A stretch of DNA of 64,000 nucleotides from Alitibacter langaaensis DSM 22999 (GCF_003096995.1 NZ_QENU01000006.1:1-64000); one strand, 5' to 3'; counted from the stretch's first letter, positions 44,768-55,696 are shown. The notes: a model not told the origin generated them from the sequence alone. Numbers and translations are program-made.

Positions 44768-46612
44768 TTAAAGTTTCGTTTTATCGCGTACTGCGCCTTT
44801 GTCTGCGGAAGTAGCAAAGTGGCCGAAGACTTTCAAGGCAAATGACACTTCACGCTCACGAGCAACTGGCTGCCACGCTTTTTCACCACGGGCTTCCATT
44901 GCAGCCCGGCGAGCCGCGAGTTCTTCCGCTGAAATCGCTAAATTGATCGCACGATTTGGAATGTCGATTTCAATGGTATCGCCGTCTTCGATTAAGCCGA
45001 TAGCACCGCCTGATGCCGCTTCGGGCGAAGCATGGCCGATGGATAAACCTGATGTGCCACCAGAGAAACGACCGTCCGTTAATAAGGCACATTTTTTGCC
45101 TAAGCCCATCGATTTTAAGTAGCTAGTTGGGTACAACATTTCTTGCATGCCCGGGCCGCCTTTCGGACCTTCATAGCGAATCACCACAACGTGGCCTTCT
45201 TTCACTTTGCCGCCTAAAATTCCTGACACCGCGTCTTCTTGGCTTTCAAATACGATGGCTTTGCCGGTGAATTTCCAAATAGATTCATCCACGCCAGCGG
45301 TTTTCACGATGCAGCCGTCTTCAGCGATATTCCCGAATAATACGGCTAATCCACCTTCTTCTGTTACTGCGTGAGCGCGGTCACGGATACAACCATTGGC
45401 GCGGTCATTATCTACACTGTCCCAACGGCAATCTTGAGAAAAGGCTTGTGTGGTGCGAATGCCCGCAGGCCCTGCACGGAAGAATTTGTCTAATTCCGCA
45501 TCATCATTGCGCATAATATCGTATTGATTGAGCTGCTCTTCTAGGCTTAAGCCCAGAATCGTTTGGGTATTGCGATGGATTAAACCTGCGCGATCTAATT
45601 CGCCCAAAATCCCCATAATCCCACCTGCGCGGTGTACGTCTTCCATATGATATTTATTAGTGTTCGGCGCAATTTTGCTCAAACAAGGCACCACACGGGA
45701 CAAACGGTCAATATCCGCCATTTTGAAATCAACGCCCGCTTCTTGTGCGGTGGCTAATAAATGTAAAACCGTATTACTTGAGCCGCCCATTGCAATATCT
45801 AAACTCATTGCGTTTTCAAAGGCATCAAAGGTGGCAATAGAACGCGGCAACACGCTTGCGTCATCTTGTTGATAATAACGTTTGCACAATTCAACGATTT
45901 GGCGACCTGCTTGTAAGAAGAGTTCTTTACGATCAACGTGAGTGGCAAGCATAGAGCCATTGCCTGGCAAAGAAAGCCCCAATGCTTCGGTTAAACAGTT
46001 CATTGAGTTTGCGGTGAACATTCCAGAACAAGAACCACAAGTTGGGCAAGCGGCTTTTTCGATAGCATCAACATTGGCATCAGACACATTGCTGTCTGCG
46101 CTTTGGATCATCGCGTCAATTAAGTCTAAACGAATGAGCTGATCCGATAACTTGGTTTTGCCCGCTTCCATCGGGCCGCCAGATACGAAAATAGTTGGAA
46201 TATTCAAGCGCATCGCCGCCATTAACATTCCTGGGGTGATTTTGTCGCAGTTTGAAATACACACCATTGCATCGGCGCAGTGGGCATTCACCATATATTC
46301 CACGCTGTCAGCAATTAAATCGCGGCTCGGCAGCGAATAAAGCATACCGCCGTGCCCCATTGCGATACCATCGTCCACCGCAATAGTATTAAATTCTTTC
46401 GCCACGCCACCCGCTTTTTCAATTTCTGTGGCGACTAATTGCCCAATATCTTTTAAATGAACGTGCCCGGGCACGAATTGAGTAAATGAATTGACCACGG
46501 CAATAATTGGTTTACCAAAATCGCCTTCTTTCATTCCTGTTGCGCGCCATAATGCACGCGCGCCTGCCATATTGCGACCTTGTGTTGATGTCGCTGAACG
46601 TAATGCTGGCAT
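44768..46612 (-). CDS. ilvD: Dihydroxy-acid dehydratase
   Basis: IlvD dehydrates the dihydroxy acids in valine and isoleucine synthesis and needs an iron-sulphur cluster. The 614 residues hold the cluster cysteines in [10 protein letters not shown] and [17 protein letters not shown], the [21 protein letters not shown] segment and the normal N-terminus [36 protein letters not shown] ribosome binding site is present. It lies downstream of ppa in the interrupted ilv cluster. Confidence 0.97.
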   Translation of the reverse strand: MPALRSATSTQGRNMAGARALWRATGMKEGDFGKPIIAVVNSFTQFVPGHVHLKDIGQLVATEIEKAGGVAKEFNTIAVDDGIAMGHGGMLYSLPSRDLIADSVEYMVNAHCADAMVCISNCDKITPGMLMAAMRLNIPTIFVSGGPMEAGKTKLSDQLIRLDLIDAMIQSADSNVSDANVDAIEKAACPTCGSCSGMFTANSMNCLTEALGLSLPGNGSMLATHVDRKELFLQAGRQIVELCKRYYQQDDASVLPRSIATFDAFENAMSLDIAMGGSSNTVLHLLATAQEAGVDFKMADIDRLSRVVPCLSKIAPNTNKYHMEDVHRAGGIMGILGELDRAGLIHRNTQTILGLSLEEQLNQYDIMRNDDAELDKFFRAGPAGIRTTQAFSQDCRWDSVDNDRANGCIRDRAHAVTEEGGLAVLFGNIAEDGCIVKTAGVDESIWKFTGKAIVFESQEDAVSGILGGKVKEGHVVVIRYEGPKGGPGMQEMLYPTSYLKSMGLGKKCALLTDGRFSGGTSGLSIGHASPEAASGGAIGLIEDGDTIEIDIPNRAINLAISAEELAARRAAMEARGEKAWQPVAREREVSFALKVFGHFATSADKGAVRDKTKL

Positions 46613-46751
46613 AGAGTTCTCCGAGTAAATTATCAGTTGTGTTTGAGATTGCTTATATTAGCACATCGATGGGTAAATAATAAAAAAGTGCGGTCAGAAT
46701 ATGCAAAATTTTGCGAAAATTTGTCCATAAACTTTCGATAAACCAAAAAGA

Positions 46752-46785
46752 AAGGCAGTTCATTTTCTGAACTGCCTTGAAAGCT
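46752..46785 (-). terminator. ppa terminator
   Basis: AAGGCAGTTCA and TGAACTGCCTT form an 11-bp perfect stem around 5 nt; on the minus strand it is followed by TTCTTTTT. Confidence 0.85.
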
Positions 46786-46797
46786 AAAAATGAACGC

Positions 46798-47331
46798 TTA
46801 TTTTTGTTCGTTCCAACGTTTGATTGATTCACGAATCACTTGTTTCGCTTCTTCAATGTCGCCCCAGTGTTGCACCACGGTTGAACCTGGTTTTTTGAGC
46901 GCTTTGTAATTGTTAAAGTGGAATTCGATTTGTTTGATTAATTGCGCTGGCAAGTCGGCTAATGTTTGATAAGCGTTGCCTGTGTCGCGGTCATCGGCTG
47001 GCACACACACGATTTTGTCATCAACTTCGCCATCGTCTACGAATTTCATCACGCCGATCACTTTCGCTTCAAGGAATACGCCTGTTGCTAATGGTTCGCG
47101 AGTGATTAATAACACGTCTAATTCATCGCCATCTTCGTCTAATGTTTGTGGGATAAAACCGTAGTTTGTTGGTTTTGCGAAGATTTTTGGCTCTACACGG
47201 TCTAATTGGAATGCACCTAATTTACGGTTCCATTCGATTTTGTGGCAGCTGCCTTCTGAAATTTCATTCACTACGTTGATGATACCCGCATCAACATCGC
47301 CTGGAGTTAAGATTTGGTTAAAATCTGCCAT
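46798..47331 (-). CDS. ppa: Inorganic pyrophosphatase
   Basis: This soluble type I enzyme hydrolyses pyrophosphate to phosphate and drives biosynthetic reactions. The 177 residues contain the metal-binding DEDGDELDVLLI and the conserved KIEWNRKLGAFQLDR and NYGFIPQT segments. It lies between ilvM and ilvD on the same strand, which is not the enterobacterial arrangement, and has its own terminator, so it is probably expressed separately at high level. Confidence 0.97.
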   Translation of the reverse strand: MADFNQILTPGDVDAGIINVVNEISEGSCHKIEWNRKLGAFQLDRVEPKIFAKPTNYGFIPQTLDEDGDELDVLLITREPLATGVFLEAKVIGVMKFVDDGEVDDKIVCVPADDRDTGNAYQTLADLPAQLIKQIEFHFNNYKALKKPGSTVVQHWGDIEEAKQVIRESIKRWNEQK

Positions 47332-47404
47332 GAGTTTTCCTTTTTATTAACAAGTTGTAAAACGGCAAAATTATATCAGTTTTTGCCTTATTGTATAAAA
47401 TTAT

Positions 47405-47638
47405 TTACTCGTCACTTTCGCAAGTGACATCCACCACATCATAAAGTTTTTTCAGTTGATTAACTAATAAGCACGTATCCCGCGTGCTTGCTATGGTGAA
47501 ATCAATCCAAACTTTATTATTTTCTAATGCCATTTTCATTTCGGTGACAGTATAACCGCGATGACGCACCACGCGCAAAATCCGTTCTAGCACTTCTGGG
47601 CGGTGATTGGCGACAACAGTAAATTCAGTATAATTCAT
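47405..47638 (-). CDS. ilvM: Acetolactate synthase isozyme II small subunit
   Basis: This 77-residue protein is one ACT domain (NYTEFTVVANHRPEVLERILRVVRHRGYTVTEMKM) as in IlvM, the small partner of the IlvG catalytic subunit. The frame is open upstream to 47719 inside ilvG, but the ATG at 47638 follows GGGAGAAATTTT and gives the family length. It is 26 bp downstream of ilvG, separated by a USS. Some IlvM subunits confer little feedback inhibition. Confidence 0.9.
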   Translation of the reverse strand: MNYTEFTVVANHRPEVLERILRVVRHRGYTVTEMKMALENNKVWIDFTIASTRDTCLLVNQLKKLYDVVDVTCESDE

Positions 47639-47664
47639 AAAATTTCTCCCAATTTGACCGCACT

Positions 47665-49320
47665 TTATAGGCTTTCTAACATATTTGTATTTGGCGCCCC
47701 AGCTGGAACCAATGGCCACACATTTTCATCGGCAGGAATGCAGACATGTAAGAAATACGCGCCTTCTGCGGCTAATAAACGGTCCAACGCAGCGTTCACT
47801 TCGCTGGCTTTTTCGATACGTTCGCCTGAAATGCCGAATGCGGAAGCCAAAGTCACGAAATCTGGATTGTCATCTAAAATGGTTGAACTATGGCGACCAT
47901 GGAAAAATAGCGATTGCCATTGACGCACCATACCAAGGCGTTGATTGTCGAGCAGCAGAATTTTCACGGCTACCTTGCCAGATTTTACCGCGCCCAATTC
48001 TTGGATATTCATCATAATAGAGCCGTCGCCGGTGACTAAAATCACTTGATCCTGCGGGCGCACTTTTTTCGCGCCAATCGCGGCAGGCAAGCCAAAGCCC
48101 ATCGAGCCAAAAGCCGCGGAGCTGATAAAGTTTTCGGGCGCGTTATGTTGCATATGCTGAGCTGCCCACATTTGATGCTGCCCCACATCGGTCACCACCA
48201 CGGTGCTATCCGCTTTTTTATTGGATAGCGTGCGCAACAACCAAGCAGGGTGAATATCGCCATCGCCGCTGTTTTCCGCATAGGTGAATGCGAAATCATT
48301 GATTAAACCTTGCACTTTTTCACGCCAAGGTTGAATGTCTAGCGTCATTGTTAGCGCGGCTAACACTTGGCTTAAATCGCCCCTTAATGCCACATCCGCT
48401 TTGCGCAATTTGCCAATTTCGGCAGCATCAATGTCGGCGTGGATCACTTTTGCGCCTGCGGCAAAGCTGGCTAAATCGCCGGTGACTCGGTCATCGAAAC
48501 GTGCGCCGAGCGTAATCAATAAATCGGCATCTTGAGTGGCGTAATTGGCGGCTTTGGTGCCGTGCATGCCGATCATTCCCATATAATACGGGGTTTCCGC
48601 CAAGATAGAGCCTAAACCTTTTAGGGTGGCAACGCTTGGAATTTGCGCCGTGGCAAGGAATTTGCGCAAGGCTGGAACAGCATTGGCAATGCCCACACCG
48701 CCGCCCACATAGACCACAGGGCGTTTAGATTCTTGCAATAATTTCACCGCACTTTCAATAGATTGGGCGTTAAGTGCGGTCGGTTTTTCCACCGTTTTTA
48801 CAATCGGCGAAAGCTTGGTTTCTGCAAATTGCACATCTTTAGGAATGTCAATCAATACAGGGCCTGGTCTGCCGCTGACGGCAATTTGGAACGCTTGCGC
48901 AAAAATTTCTGGCAATTCATCGACATTTTGCACGATAAAGCTATGCTTGGTGCAAGCTAGCGATAGCCCTAACACATCTGCTTCTTGGAATGCGTCTGTG
49001 CCGATTAATGGGCTGCCCACTTGCCCTGTAATCGCCACCACAGGCACGCTGTCCATCAACGCATCGCCTAACCCCGTGATTAAATTGGTCGCGCCAGGGC
49101 CTGACGTGGCAATGCACACACCCACAGTGCCATTGCCCGCCGCACGAGCATAACCAACGGCTTCCATTGCTGCACCCTGTTCGTTGCGACAGAGAAAATG
49201 CTCCAAGCCGCTGTCATAAAGGGCATCATAAACTGGCATAATTGCGCCGCCGGGATAACCAAAAACGGTTTTTACTCCGTGCGCTTTTAAACATTCTGTA
49301 ACTAATCTTGCTCCATTCAT
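47665..49320 (-). CDS. ilvG: Acetolactate synthase isozyme II large subunit
   Basis: IlvG condenses two pyruvates, or pyruvate and 2-oxobutanoate, to start branched-chain amino acid synthesis. The 551 residues begin [36 protein letters not shown] and include the catalytic Glu in [16 protein letters not shown] and the thiamine diphosphate motif [30 protein letters not shown]. The frame is open 33 codons upstream, but ATG 49320 with CAGGAACCA is the usual start. The gene is unbroken, unlike ilvG of E. coli K-12. I found no clear leader peptide with Ile/Val/Leu runs. Confidence 0.96.
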   Translation of the reverse strand: MNGARLVTECLKAHGVKTVFGYPGGAIMPVYDALYDSGLEHFLCRNEQGAAMEAVGYARAAGNGTVGVCIATSGPGATNLITGLGDALMDSVPVVAITGQVGSPLIGTDAFQEADVLGLSLACTKHSFIVQNVDELPEIFAQAFQIAVSGRPGPVLIDIPKDVQFAETKLSPIVKTVEKPTALNAQSIESAVKLLQESKRPVVYVGGGVGIANAVPALRKFLATAQIPSVATLKGLGSILAETPYYMGMIGMHGTKAANYATQDADLLITLGARFDDRVTGDLASFAAGAKVIHADIDAAEIGKLRKADVALRGDLSQVLAALTMTLDIQPWREKVQGLINDFAFTYAENSGDGDIHPAWLLRTLSNKKADSTVVVTDVGQHQMWAAQHMQHNAPENFISSAAFGSMGFGLPAAIGAKKVRPQDQVILVTGDGSIMMNIQELGAVKSGKVAVKILLLDNQRLGMVRQWQSLFFHGRHSSTILDDNPDFVTLASAFGISGERIEKASEVNAALDRLLAAEGAYFLHVCIPADENVWPLVPAGAPNTNMLESL

Positions 49321-49471
49321 GATTGGTTCCTGTAAATCGTTTGCATAGTCGAAAAGATGAAATTTATTATATCGATCTTTTTTATTATTCCTATCATTTA
49401 TTAAACTAAGTACGGTCAAATTTCAACAAATTTTGCTATAATTCAAACAATTTTGATGATAGGAAACAAAA

Positions 49472-50290
49472 ATGGCAAATTTACCCTTTAGCGCCTTTGT
49501 GTCAGATATGGACGGCACTTTATTAAATGGCAACCATATTATCGGCGATTTTACCCGAGATACCTTGGAAAAATTAGCTCGGAAAGGCGTGGATATTATA
49601 TTGGCAACGGGGCGTGGCTATGTGGATGTGGCAGCGCAGTTAAATAATATGGATATTGAAAATGCAGCGATGGTGACTTCTAACGGCGCAGAAGTGCATG
49701 ATTTAAAAGGGAATTTAATTTACAGCAATTATCTGCCAGAAGATGTCGCATTTGAAATTATGCAAGAGCCATTTGATCGCCAAAATATTTGCTTAAACTC
49801 CTATCAAGGCAATGATTGGTTTATTAATATCGATGTGCCTAGTTTGGCGAAATATCATAAAGAATCGGGGTTTAGCTACCAAGTGGTTGATTTTGCTCAA
49901 CATCATGGGGGCAACACGCAAAAAATATTTTTCATCGGTCGCTCTTTAAACGATTTATTGCCATTAGAAAAACGCCTAAAAGAAAAATATGGCGCGCACA
50001 TCAATGTGATTTATTCCACGCCGCAATGTTTAGAAGTGATGAACAAAAATGTGTCAAAAGCGACCGCACTTGCTCAGTTGGTTGCCCATAAAAATTATGA
50101 ATTAACGGATTGCATTGCCTTTGGTGACGGCTTAAATGATGTGGAAATGTTGGCTGAAGTGGGCAAAGGGTTGGTCATGGGCAACGCAGATCCACGTTTG
50201 CTTAAATTAATGCCGCAGCTTGAACGCATCGGCAATCATCAGCATGAAGCGGTTGCCAGCTATGTGCGTGCGGTGTTTGGAATTTACTAA
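49472..50290 (+). CDS. HAD-superfamily Cof-type phosphatase
   Basis: This 272-residue haloacid dehalogenase-like hydrolase has motif [10 protein letters not shown] (Asp12, Asp14), motif II ATGRG, a Cof-type C2 cap (about 85-190), a conserved Lys and motif [13 protein letters not shown]. These enzymes dephosphorylate sugar phosphates or cofactors such as PLP; the exact substrate is not clear. A TATAAT -10 element lies at 49437-49442. Its stop overlaps the crcB start (TAATG). Confidence 0.9.
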   Translation: MANLPFSAFVSDMDGTLLNGNHIIGDFTRDTLEKLARKGVDIILATGRGYVDVAAQLNNMDIENAAMVTSNGAEVHDLKGNLIYSNYLPEDVAFEIMQEPFDRQNICLNSYQGNDWFINIDVPSLAKYHKESGFSYQVVDFAQHHGGNTQKIFFIGRSLNDLLPLEKRLKEKYGAHINVIYSTPQCLEVMNKNVSKATALAQLVAHKNYELTDCIAFGDGLNDVEMLAEVGKGLVMGNADPRLLKLMPQLERIGNHQHEAVASYVRAVFGIY

Positions 50291-50670
50291 TGTGGCAATC
50301 TATTTTACTGATTAGCAGCGGCGCCGCCCTTGGGGCAACGGCACGTTGGGGCTTAGGGTTGTGGTTTAACGCTTGGTTCAGCACGTTAGCCTTTGGCACC
50401 TTGATCGCCAATTATCTCGGCTGTTTTTTAATTGGCATTTTGACCGCACTTTTTTGGCAATTTCCGTCTTTCAGTTCGTCAGCAAAATTATTCCTAATCA
50501 CGGGTTTTCTCGGCAGTTTAACCACATTCTCTTCTTTTTCCGCGGAAGTGGTGGAGAATTTAATTCACGGTAAAATCCCCGAAGGGCTCGCTGTGATGGG
50601 GCTGCATCTTATCGGCTGTTTGGTTTTCACCTTTATCGGGATTTATCTTGCAGGGCTTATTTTCAAATAA
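50290..50670 (+). CDS. crcB: Fluoride ion channel CrcB/Fluc
   Basis: This 126-residue protein has four membrane helices and the Fluc signatures [14 protein letters not shown] (with the polar Asn of helix 2) and [15 protein letters not shown], which holds the phenylalanine-rich fluoride pore. It exports fluoride as an antiparallel dimer. It is translationally coupled to the HAD phosphatase gene upstream and lies 8 bp before rarD. An exact USS is within the gene at about 50441-50450 and encodes Leu-Thr-Ala-Leu of a membrane segment. Confidence 0.94.
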   Translation: MWQSILLISSGAALGATARWGLGLWFNAWFSTLAFGTLIANYLGCFLIGILTALFWQFPSFSSSAKLFLITGFLGSLTTFSSFSAEVVENLIHGKIPEGLAVMGLHLIGCLVFTFIGIYLAGLIFK

Positions 50671-50678
50671 GGAACGCT

Positions 50679-51572
50679 ATGGCGTCTAACGCAAAACTTA
50701 AAGGCTGGCATTACGCCTTTTTATGTTACTTCACTTGGGGAACCTTTCCCATTTATTGGTATCCGCTCAATCAATCAGCCATGCCAGCGGAACAAATTTT
50801 GGCGCAACGTATTGTCTGGTCTGCGGTGTTTGCCTTGTTGTTATTGGTTATTTTTAGACAGGGGCGCACGGTTCTTAATGCCTTTAGAAAACCACGAATT
50901 ATCGGCATTTTCTCGCTCACCGCTTTTCTCATCGCACTAAACTGGCTTATTTATTTGTGGGCGATCACAAATCATCATGTATTAGACGCCAGCCTTGGCT
51001 ATTTTATTAACCCATTATTCAACGTTTTTCTTGGCTGGTTAGTTTTTAAAGAACGGCTTAATAAAGCCCAATTAACCGCACTTTGCTTGACGATTGCAGG
51101 CATTTTATGGCTTGCCATTCCCGCCGGGCAAATTCCTTGGGTGGCATTATCCCTTGCGGGCAGTTTTAGTTTGTACGCCTTAATCCGCAAACTTGCGCCC
51201 ATGGAACCGTTGGCAGGGCTAACCCTTGAAACCTTATTATTATTTCCTTTTGCCCTTGCCTATTTAATTTTCTGCGCGGCTCAAGGCAATCTTGTGTTTG
51301 GCGACTTAACGGGCTTACAACTTGCGGTATTATTGGGCTCGGGCATCGCCACAACCATTCCCTTGCTTTGGTTTGCCATTGGCGCGCGCCAAATTTCGAT
51401 GTCATTGTTAGGGATGTTGCAATATATTTCCCCTAGCTTGCAATTTTTATGCGGTTGGCTAGTGTTGGGCGAACAACTTTCTATGGGGCGTCTTATTGGC
51501 TATACTTTTGTTTGGGCTAGCGTTATCATTTTTCTAACGGCAATGCGGCAAAAAGCAAAACAATCAAAATAG
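50679..51572 (+). CDS. rarD: EamA-family permease RarD
   Basis: This 297-residue protein has ten predicted membrane helices in two EamA repeats and the RarD opening KGWHYAFLCYFTWGTFPIYWYPLNQSAMPAEQILAQRIVWS. RarD proteins are drug/metabolite transporters of uncertain substrate, first tied to chloramphenicol sensitivity. It follows crcB by 8 bp after an AAGGAACGCT ribosome binding site, so HAD phosphatase, crcB and rarD probably form one operon. A USS lies in the gene near 51074. Confidence 0.92.
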   Translation: MASNAKLKGWHYAFLCYFTWGTFPIYWYPLNQSAMPAEQILAQRIVWSAVFALLLLVIFRQGRTVLNAFRKPRIIGIFSLTAFLIALNWLIYLWAITNHHVLDASLGYFINPLFNVFLGWLVFKERLNKAQLTALCLTIAGILWLAIPAGQIPWVALSLAGSFSLYALIRKLAPMEPLAGLTLETLLLFPFALAYLIFCAAQGNLVFGDLTGLQLAVLLGSGIATTIPLLWFAIGARQISMSLLGMLQYISPSLQFLCGWLVLGEQLSMGRLIGYTFVWASVIIFLTAMRQKAKQSK

Positions 51573-51636
51573 AAAATTTTGCAAATTTTGACCGCACTTT
51601 TAACGATGATTTCTCTTAATTTACACGTTTAACATT

Positions 51637-53028
51637 ATGCAGCACGATCACACACAAACCAGCTTTCGCGCAAAAATGCGCTTTTTTATTCATAAAAAAC
51701 TACGCCAAAGTAATCGCATTTCCCGCAAATCTATTGAATTTACCTGTTTGCTCATAGGCGCATCGCTGGTGGCATTGTTTTCCCTTGGCTTTGCCAAACT
51801 GGCGGATATCGGGCTGGAATGGAACACCTACTGGTCAACAAAATATCCGATCGCACCTTGGATTGTCTTGCCGCTCGGTTTAGCCTTGCTTGCGTGGTTT
51901 ACGTCAAAATATACCCCTTATGTATCGGGCAGTGGTATTCCGCAGGTGATTGCCTCTTTAAGCCTGCCTTACGGCGCGCAGAAAAATCGTTTACTTCAGT
52001 TTGTACAAACCTTATGGAAAATTCCATTAACCTTTTTCGCTATGTGTATTGGCGCATCGGTGGGGCGTGAAGGCCCTTCCGTGCAGGTGGGATCGGCTGT
52101 GATGTTAGCTTGGGGGGATTTATGCCGCCGTTATGGCATTGCCTTTACAGGGCTAAGTGCCAATGAATTAATGGCAACAGGCGCAGGTGGCGGTTTGGCT
52201 GCCGCCTTTAATGCACCGTTAGCAGGGGTGATTTTTGCCATTGAAGAAATTGGGCGTGGCGTGTTGTTGCGCTGGGAACGCCGCGTATTGCTCGGTGTGC
52301 TTGCCGCAGGTTTTATTTTGGTTGCCATTCAAGGTAATAACCCTTATTTCTCGCAATATCACGGCGCTTCTCAAGCGGAAAATATGTTGATATGGGTACT
52401 TATTTGCGGCGTGGTAAGTGGCATTTTCGGTGGAATTTTTGCCAAACTGCTTGCCAAAGGTGCTGCGGGTGTTTGCCCACAAGCAATTCGTGGCTGGGTT
52501 CGCCGCCATCCAATTATGGTCGCCGCTATTTTAGGCTTAATTCTTGCAGCACTCGGTGCTTATACCAGTGGGCAAACTTATGGCACGGGTTATCACGTTG
52601 TTGACAATGCGTTAAATGGCGAACGAATCTCGCCAGAAACAGTAGGAATTGCGAAATTATTTGCCACGGTCGGCACCTATTGGACAGGCATCGCTGGGGG
52701 GATTTTCACCCCATCGCTCACCGTTGGCGCAGGCATTGGCGCACAAATTGCAAGCTTTACCGGCGGCATTGTGGATCAACGTTTGCTAGTTTTACTCTGC
52801 ATGGCGGGCTTTTTGGCAGGCGCAACCCAATCGCCACTAACCGCTAGCGTGGTGGTCATGGAAATGACCGGCAGCCAACCTGTGCTGATTTGGTCGTTGA
52901 TCGGTGCGCTGATTGCCTCTTTCGTTTCACGACAAATTATGCCAAAACCGTTCTATCACTTCGCCGCAGCACGTTTCCGCCAACGTGTGCGTGAAGAAAC
53001 CAAACTGGAAGAAGCAAAAAACGAATAA
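51637..53028 (+). CDS. CLC-family chloride transporter, probable H+/Cl- exchanger
   Basis: This 463-residue membrane protein carries the CLC selectivity motifs GSGIP (98-102), GREGP (143-147, gating Glu145) and GGIFTPSLTVG. A second glutamate at the place of the proton-transfer Glu203 of E. coli ClcA is present (FAIEEIG, Glu204), so a proton-coupled exchanger is more likely than a channel. The C-terminus is short and lacks CBS domains. Such exchangers support acid resistance in enteric bacteria. A USS lies just upstream (about 51590-51600). Confidence 0.9.
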   Translation: MQHDHTQTSFRAKMRFFIHKKLRQSNRISRKSIEFTCLLIGASLVALFSLGFAKLADIGLEWNTYWSTKYPIAPWIVLPLGLALLAWFTSKYTPYVSGSGIPQVIASLSLPYGAQKNRLLQFVQTLWKIPLTFFAMCIGASVGREGPSVQVGSAVMLAWGDLCRRYGIAFTGLSANELMATGAGGGLAAAFNAPLAGVIFAIEEIGRGVLLRWERRVLLGVLAAGFILVAIQGNNPYFSQYHGASQAENMLIWVLICGVVSGIFGGIFAKLLAKGAAGVCPQAIRGWVRRHPIMVAAILGLILAALGAYTSGQTYGTGYHVVDNALNGERISPETVGIAKLFATVGTYWTGIAGGIFTPSLTVGAGIGAQIASFTGGIVDQRLLVLLCMAGFLAGATQSPLTASVVVMEMTGSQPVLIWSLIGALIASFVSRQIMPKPFYHFAAARFRQRVREETKLEEAKNE

Positions 53029-53106
53029 CACTAGAGATATAGCCTGTCATCATTGAAAAGAAAGTCTGAGAATGTAGGATTATTGAGCAAAAAAGTGCGG
53101 TCAAAT

Positions 53107-53480
53107 TAATCTGCTCCCAAAAGTTGGACACCATAACCAACCTATTAAGGAGCAGATTTTTTATGGGAAAACATTATTCAACAGAATTCAAACTATAGTC
53201 AATTTCTGCTTTCTCTATTACTGAACGTGGCGAACCTATCTCATGCTACCTTTTATTATTCTAGGAAAATCAAAGTATTAGATGATATTGATCACTTGAT
53301 AATAATTCTGTTTTGCGAAAGTAAAGGGAGAGAGGGTTATCTTTATCAACTGGCGGCGTGGCATAACTGGAAGTGACACTGCACGAGTATATTATTGTAA
53401 CGAACGGCAAAGTAATCCCACTTTAAACAACTTGAACTTCATACGATACAAAGCTCAATATTTAATAGCTTAGCAGTCTA
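53107..53480 (+). mobile_element. Decayed IS3-family element, second copy
   Basis: The remnant begins with AATCTGCTCC (53108-53117), whose complement GGAGCAGATT (53149-53158) makes a left-end dyad around AAAGTTGGACACC. A 12-codon OrfA start (MGKHYSTEFKL, 53163-53198) then stops early. The middle is lost, and the 3' end of OrfB from about 53345 is recognisable in nucleotide alignment with the copy at 4840-4970 (shared pieces such as CTGCACG.GTATA, CCCACTTTAAAC and ACAAAGCTCAATATTTA). It fills most of the 455-bp gap between the CLC gene and pldB; nothing else is seen there except one USS near 53093-53102. Confidence 0.78.
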
Positions 53481-53483
53481 GGA

Positions 53484-54434
53484 TTAATCAGCTTGGCGAA
53501 AAAAAGCTAAAATTCGTTGCATCGCTTGTTCACGAATGGGATCGCGTTCAAACAAAATTTCATGTTTAGCTTGAGCAATATTTTCAATATTGCCATTGGG
53601 CAAAAGTGCAGTCAATTTTGTGAGATTTTTATTGGACACAATGCGCTCACGTTCTGATTGCAAAACGAGCACGGGAATTTCAATGCGTGGCAAAATTTTC
53701 GGTAATTGCTTAATGGCATTCATGCACAAATGCACCCAGCGGAACGTTGGGCCGCCTAAATGAATGGCGGGAAATTTGCGATTAACGCGGTTCATCCATT
53801 TCATTCGCGTGCGGCAGCCGCTCAATTCATTATTATCCAAATTCGCAGGCTGATACGCCGTTTTACCAAACACATAATCCGAACCCTTGCCCAAGAGATT
53901 CATCAATGCCACCACCAGCTGATCACGCACAGGGTGTTTCAAAGGCATTCCCCAAAATGGCGCAGAAAAAACCGCACTTTTGATATGATGATCATAGTTC
54001 GCAAGATAGAAACTCGAAATGAGCGCACCCAGAGAATGGGCGACAATATGTTGTTGCTGATAGTCATAAAGTGCGGTCACTTTTTCGATAATTTTTGCCA
54101 TATCCTCCGCATAAAAGCGGAATTCGTCCACATATCCTTTCTCGCTATCTTTTAATAAACGCTGAGAATAGCCTTGTCCACGGTGATCAAAAATCAACAC
54201 ATCATAACCTGATAAAAAGAAATCATAGGCGATCTCCGTCCATTTCAGAATATTCTCCGCCCGCCCATTCACTAAAATAACCAATTTGCGCGGGGTTTCT
54301 TCATCACGCACAAAGTGGCGATAAGCTAGCTGGCAGTTTCGTTGCCCCTTGATATATTGAATAGGAAAATGTTCAGCAAAGGGCTGTAATTGGCTAAGAG
54401 CAAATCGATGAAAATGGGCTTCGCGATGTATCAT
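53484..54434 (-). CDS. pldB: Lysophospholipase L2 (alpha/beta hydrolase)
   Basis: This 316-residue alpha/beta-hydrolase has the nucleophile elbow AHSLG, an oxyanion region LVNGRAENILKW, and DHRGQGYSQR, matching PldB/monoacylglycerol lipase-like enzymes. PldB degrades lysophospholipids at the inner membrane. No signal peptide is visible. The stop lies just beside the IS remnant. Within the family, sequence alone does not fix the lipid substrate. Confidence 0.87.
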   Translation of the reverse strand: MIHREAHFHRFALSQLQPFAEHFPIQYIKGQRNCQLAYRHFVRDEETPRKLVILVNGRAENILKWTEIAYDFFLSGYDVLIFDHRGQGYSQRLLKDSEKGYVDEFRFYAEDMAKIIEKVTALYDYQQQHIVAHSLGALISSFYLANYDHHIKSAVFSAPFWGMPLKHPVRDQLVVALMNLLGKGSDYVFGKTAYQPANLDNNELSGCRTRMKWMNRVNRKFPAIHLGGPTFRWVHLCMNAIKQLPKILPRIEIPVLVLQSERERIVSNKNLTKLTALLPNGNIENIAQAKHEILFERDPIREQAMQRILAFFRQAD

Positions 54435-54544
54435 ATTGTTGAGTTTTATTATTTAGGATTGGGACGATTTAGCATTTATGCCGCTAATCACAATAGAATT
54501 TTTTTGCTGACAAGGTTTGTTTCGCAAAAATGGGAAAATAAAGC

Positions 54545-54576
54545 AAAAGTGCGGTCAATTTAACCGCACTTTTTTC
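54545..54576 (-). terminator. asd terminator, inverted USS
   Basis: AAAAGTGCGGT pairs with ACCGCACTTTT around 7 nt, 8 bp past the asd stop. A and T runs flank both sides. Confidence 0.85.
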
Positions 54577-54583
54577 GCCTAGA

Positions 54584-55696
54584 TTAAGCCACTAATTGTT
54601 TTAAGATACGGCGCACTGGCTCTGCGGCGCCCCATAATAATTGGTCGCCTACGGTAAAGGCAGCTAAGTATTCTGGGCCCATTGCCAATTTGCGTAAACG
54701 ACCCACTGGCACACTTAATGTACCTGTGACTTTCGCTGGTGTGAGTTCGCGCAATGTGGTTTCTTTATCGTTTGGAATCACTTTCACCCATTCATTATGC
54801 GCGGCTAAAATTTGCTCAATTTCTTCTAATGGAATGTCTTTTTTCAATTTAATGGTGAATGCTTGGCTGTGGCAACGCAATGCCCCGATGCGCACGCATA
54901 AACCATCCACAGGGATTGGGTTATCAGATAAACCTAGAATTTTGTTGGTTTCAGCATAACCTTTCCATTCTTCTTTGGTTTGGCCGCTTGGTAATAATTT
55001 GTCGATCCAAGGGATGAGACTTCCGCCTAATGCAGCACCAAAGTTATTTGTTGGGAAATCATCTGCACGCATTTTCGCGGTTACTTTGCGTTCAATCTCT
55101 AAAATTGATGATGCAGGATCCGCCAATTCTGCGCTTACTGCGTTTTCTAATTGTCCCATTTGGCTTAACAATTCACGCATATTTTTTGCGCCAGCGCCTG
55201 ACGCTGCTTGATAAGTGGCAACGGAAATCCATTCCACTAAATCTTTTTCAAATAAGCCGCCAATCGCCATAAGCATTAAGCTCACTGTGCAGTTGCCACC
55301 GACGAAAGTTTTAATGCCGTTTTTTAATCCTTCAGAAATCACGTGTTGGTTTACAGGATCTAACACGATAATCGCATCTTTTTCCATACGCAAAGTGGAA
55401 GCGGCATCAACCCAATAACCATTCCAACCTGCGGCTTTCAATTTTGGATAAACTTCGGTGGTGTAATCGCCACCTTGGCAAGTAACGATAATATCTAATT
55501 TTTTGAGTTCTTCGATATCAAAGGCATTTTTTAATTCGCCAGCATCTTTACCCGCAAAAACGGGGGCTTTTTGACCTGCCTGAGAAGTGGTAAAAAAGAT
55601 AGGATTAAGGTTTGCAAAATCGTTTTCTTGAACCATACGATCCATTAAAACTGAACCAACCATTCCACGCCAACCGATAAAACCGACATTTTTCAT
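54584..55696 (-). CDS. asd: Aspartate-semialdehyde dehydrogenase
   Basis: Asd reduces aspartyl phosphate to aspartate semialdehyde, leading to lysine, diaminopimelate, methionine and threonine. The 370 residues carry the nucleotide-binding [10 protein letters not shown], the active-site Cys136 in [10 protein letters not shown], and the substrate segment [19 protein letters not shown] with the catalytic His. The Cys136 position is the one described for the H. influenzae enzyme. It is monocistronic, with its own terminator. Confidence 0.97.
   Translation of the reverse strand: MKNVGFIGWRGMVGSVLMDRMVQENDFANLNPIFFTTSQAGQKAPVFAGKDAGELKNAFDIEELKKLDIIVTCQGGDYTTEVYPKLKAAGWNGYWVDAASTLRMEKDAIIVLDPVNQHVISEGLKNGIKTFVGGNCTVSLMLMAIGGLFEKDLVEWISVATYQAASGAGAKNMRELLSQMGQLENAVSAELADPASSILEIERKVTAKMRADDFPTNNFGAALGGSLIPWIDKLLPSGQTKEEWKGYAETNKILGLSDNPIPVDGLCVRIGALRCHSQAFTIKLKKDIPLEEIEQILAAHNEWVKVIPNDKETTLRELTPAKVTGTLSVPVGRLRKLAMGPEYLAAFTVGDQLLWGAAEPVRRILKQLVA

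Noticed and set aside
49321-49471. Attenuator with a leader peptide upstream of ilvG
   Set aside because: The minus-strand leader has no short frame with runs of Ile, Val or Leu codons and no pair of alternative hairpins that I could see.
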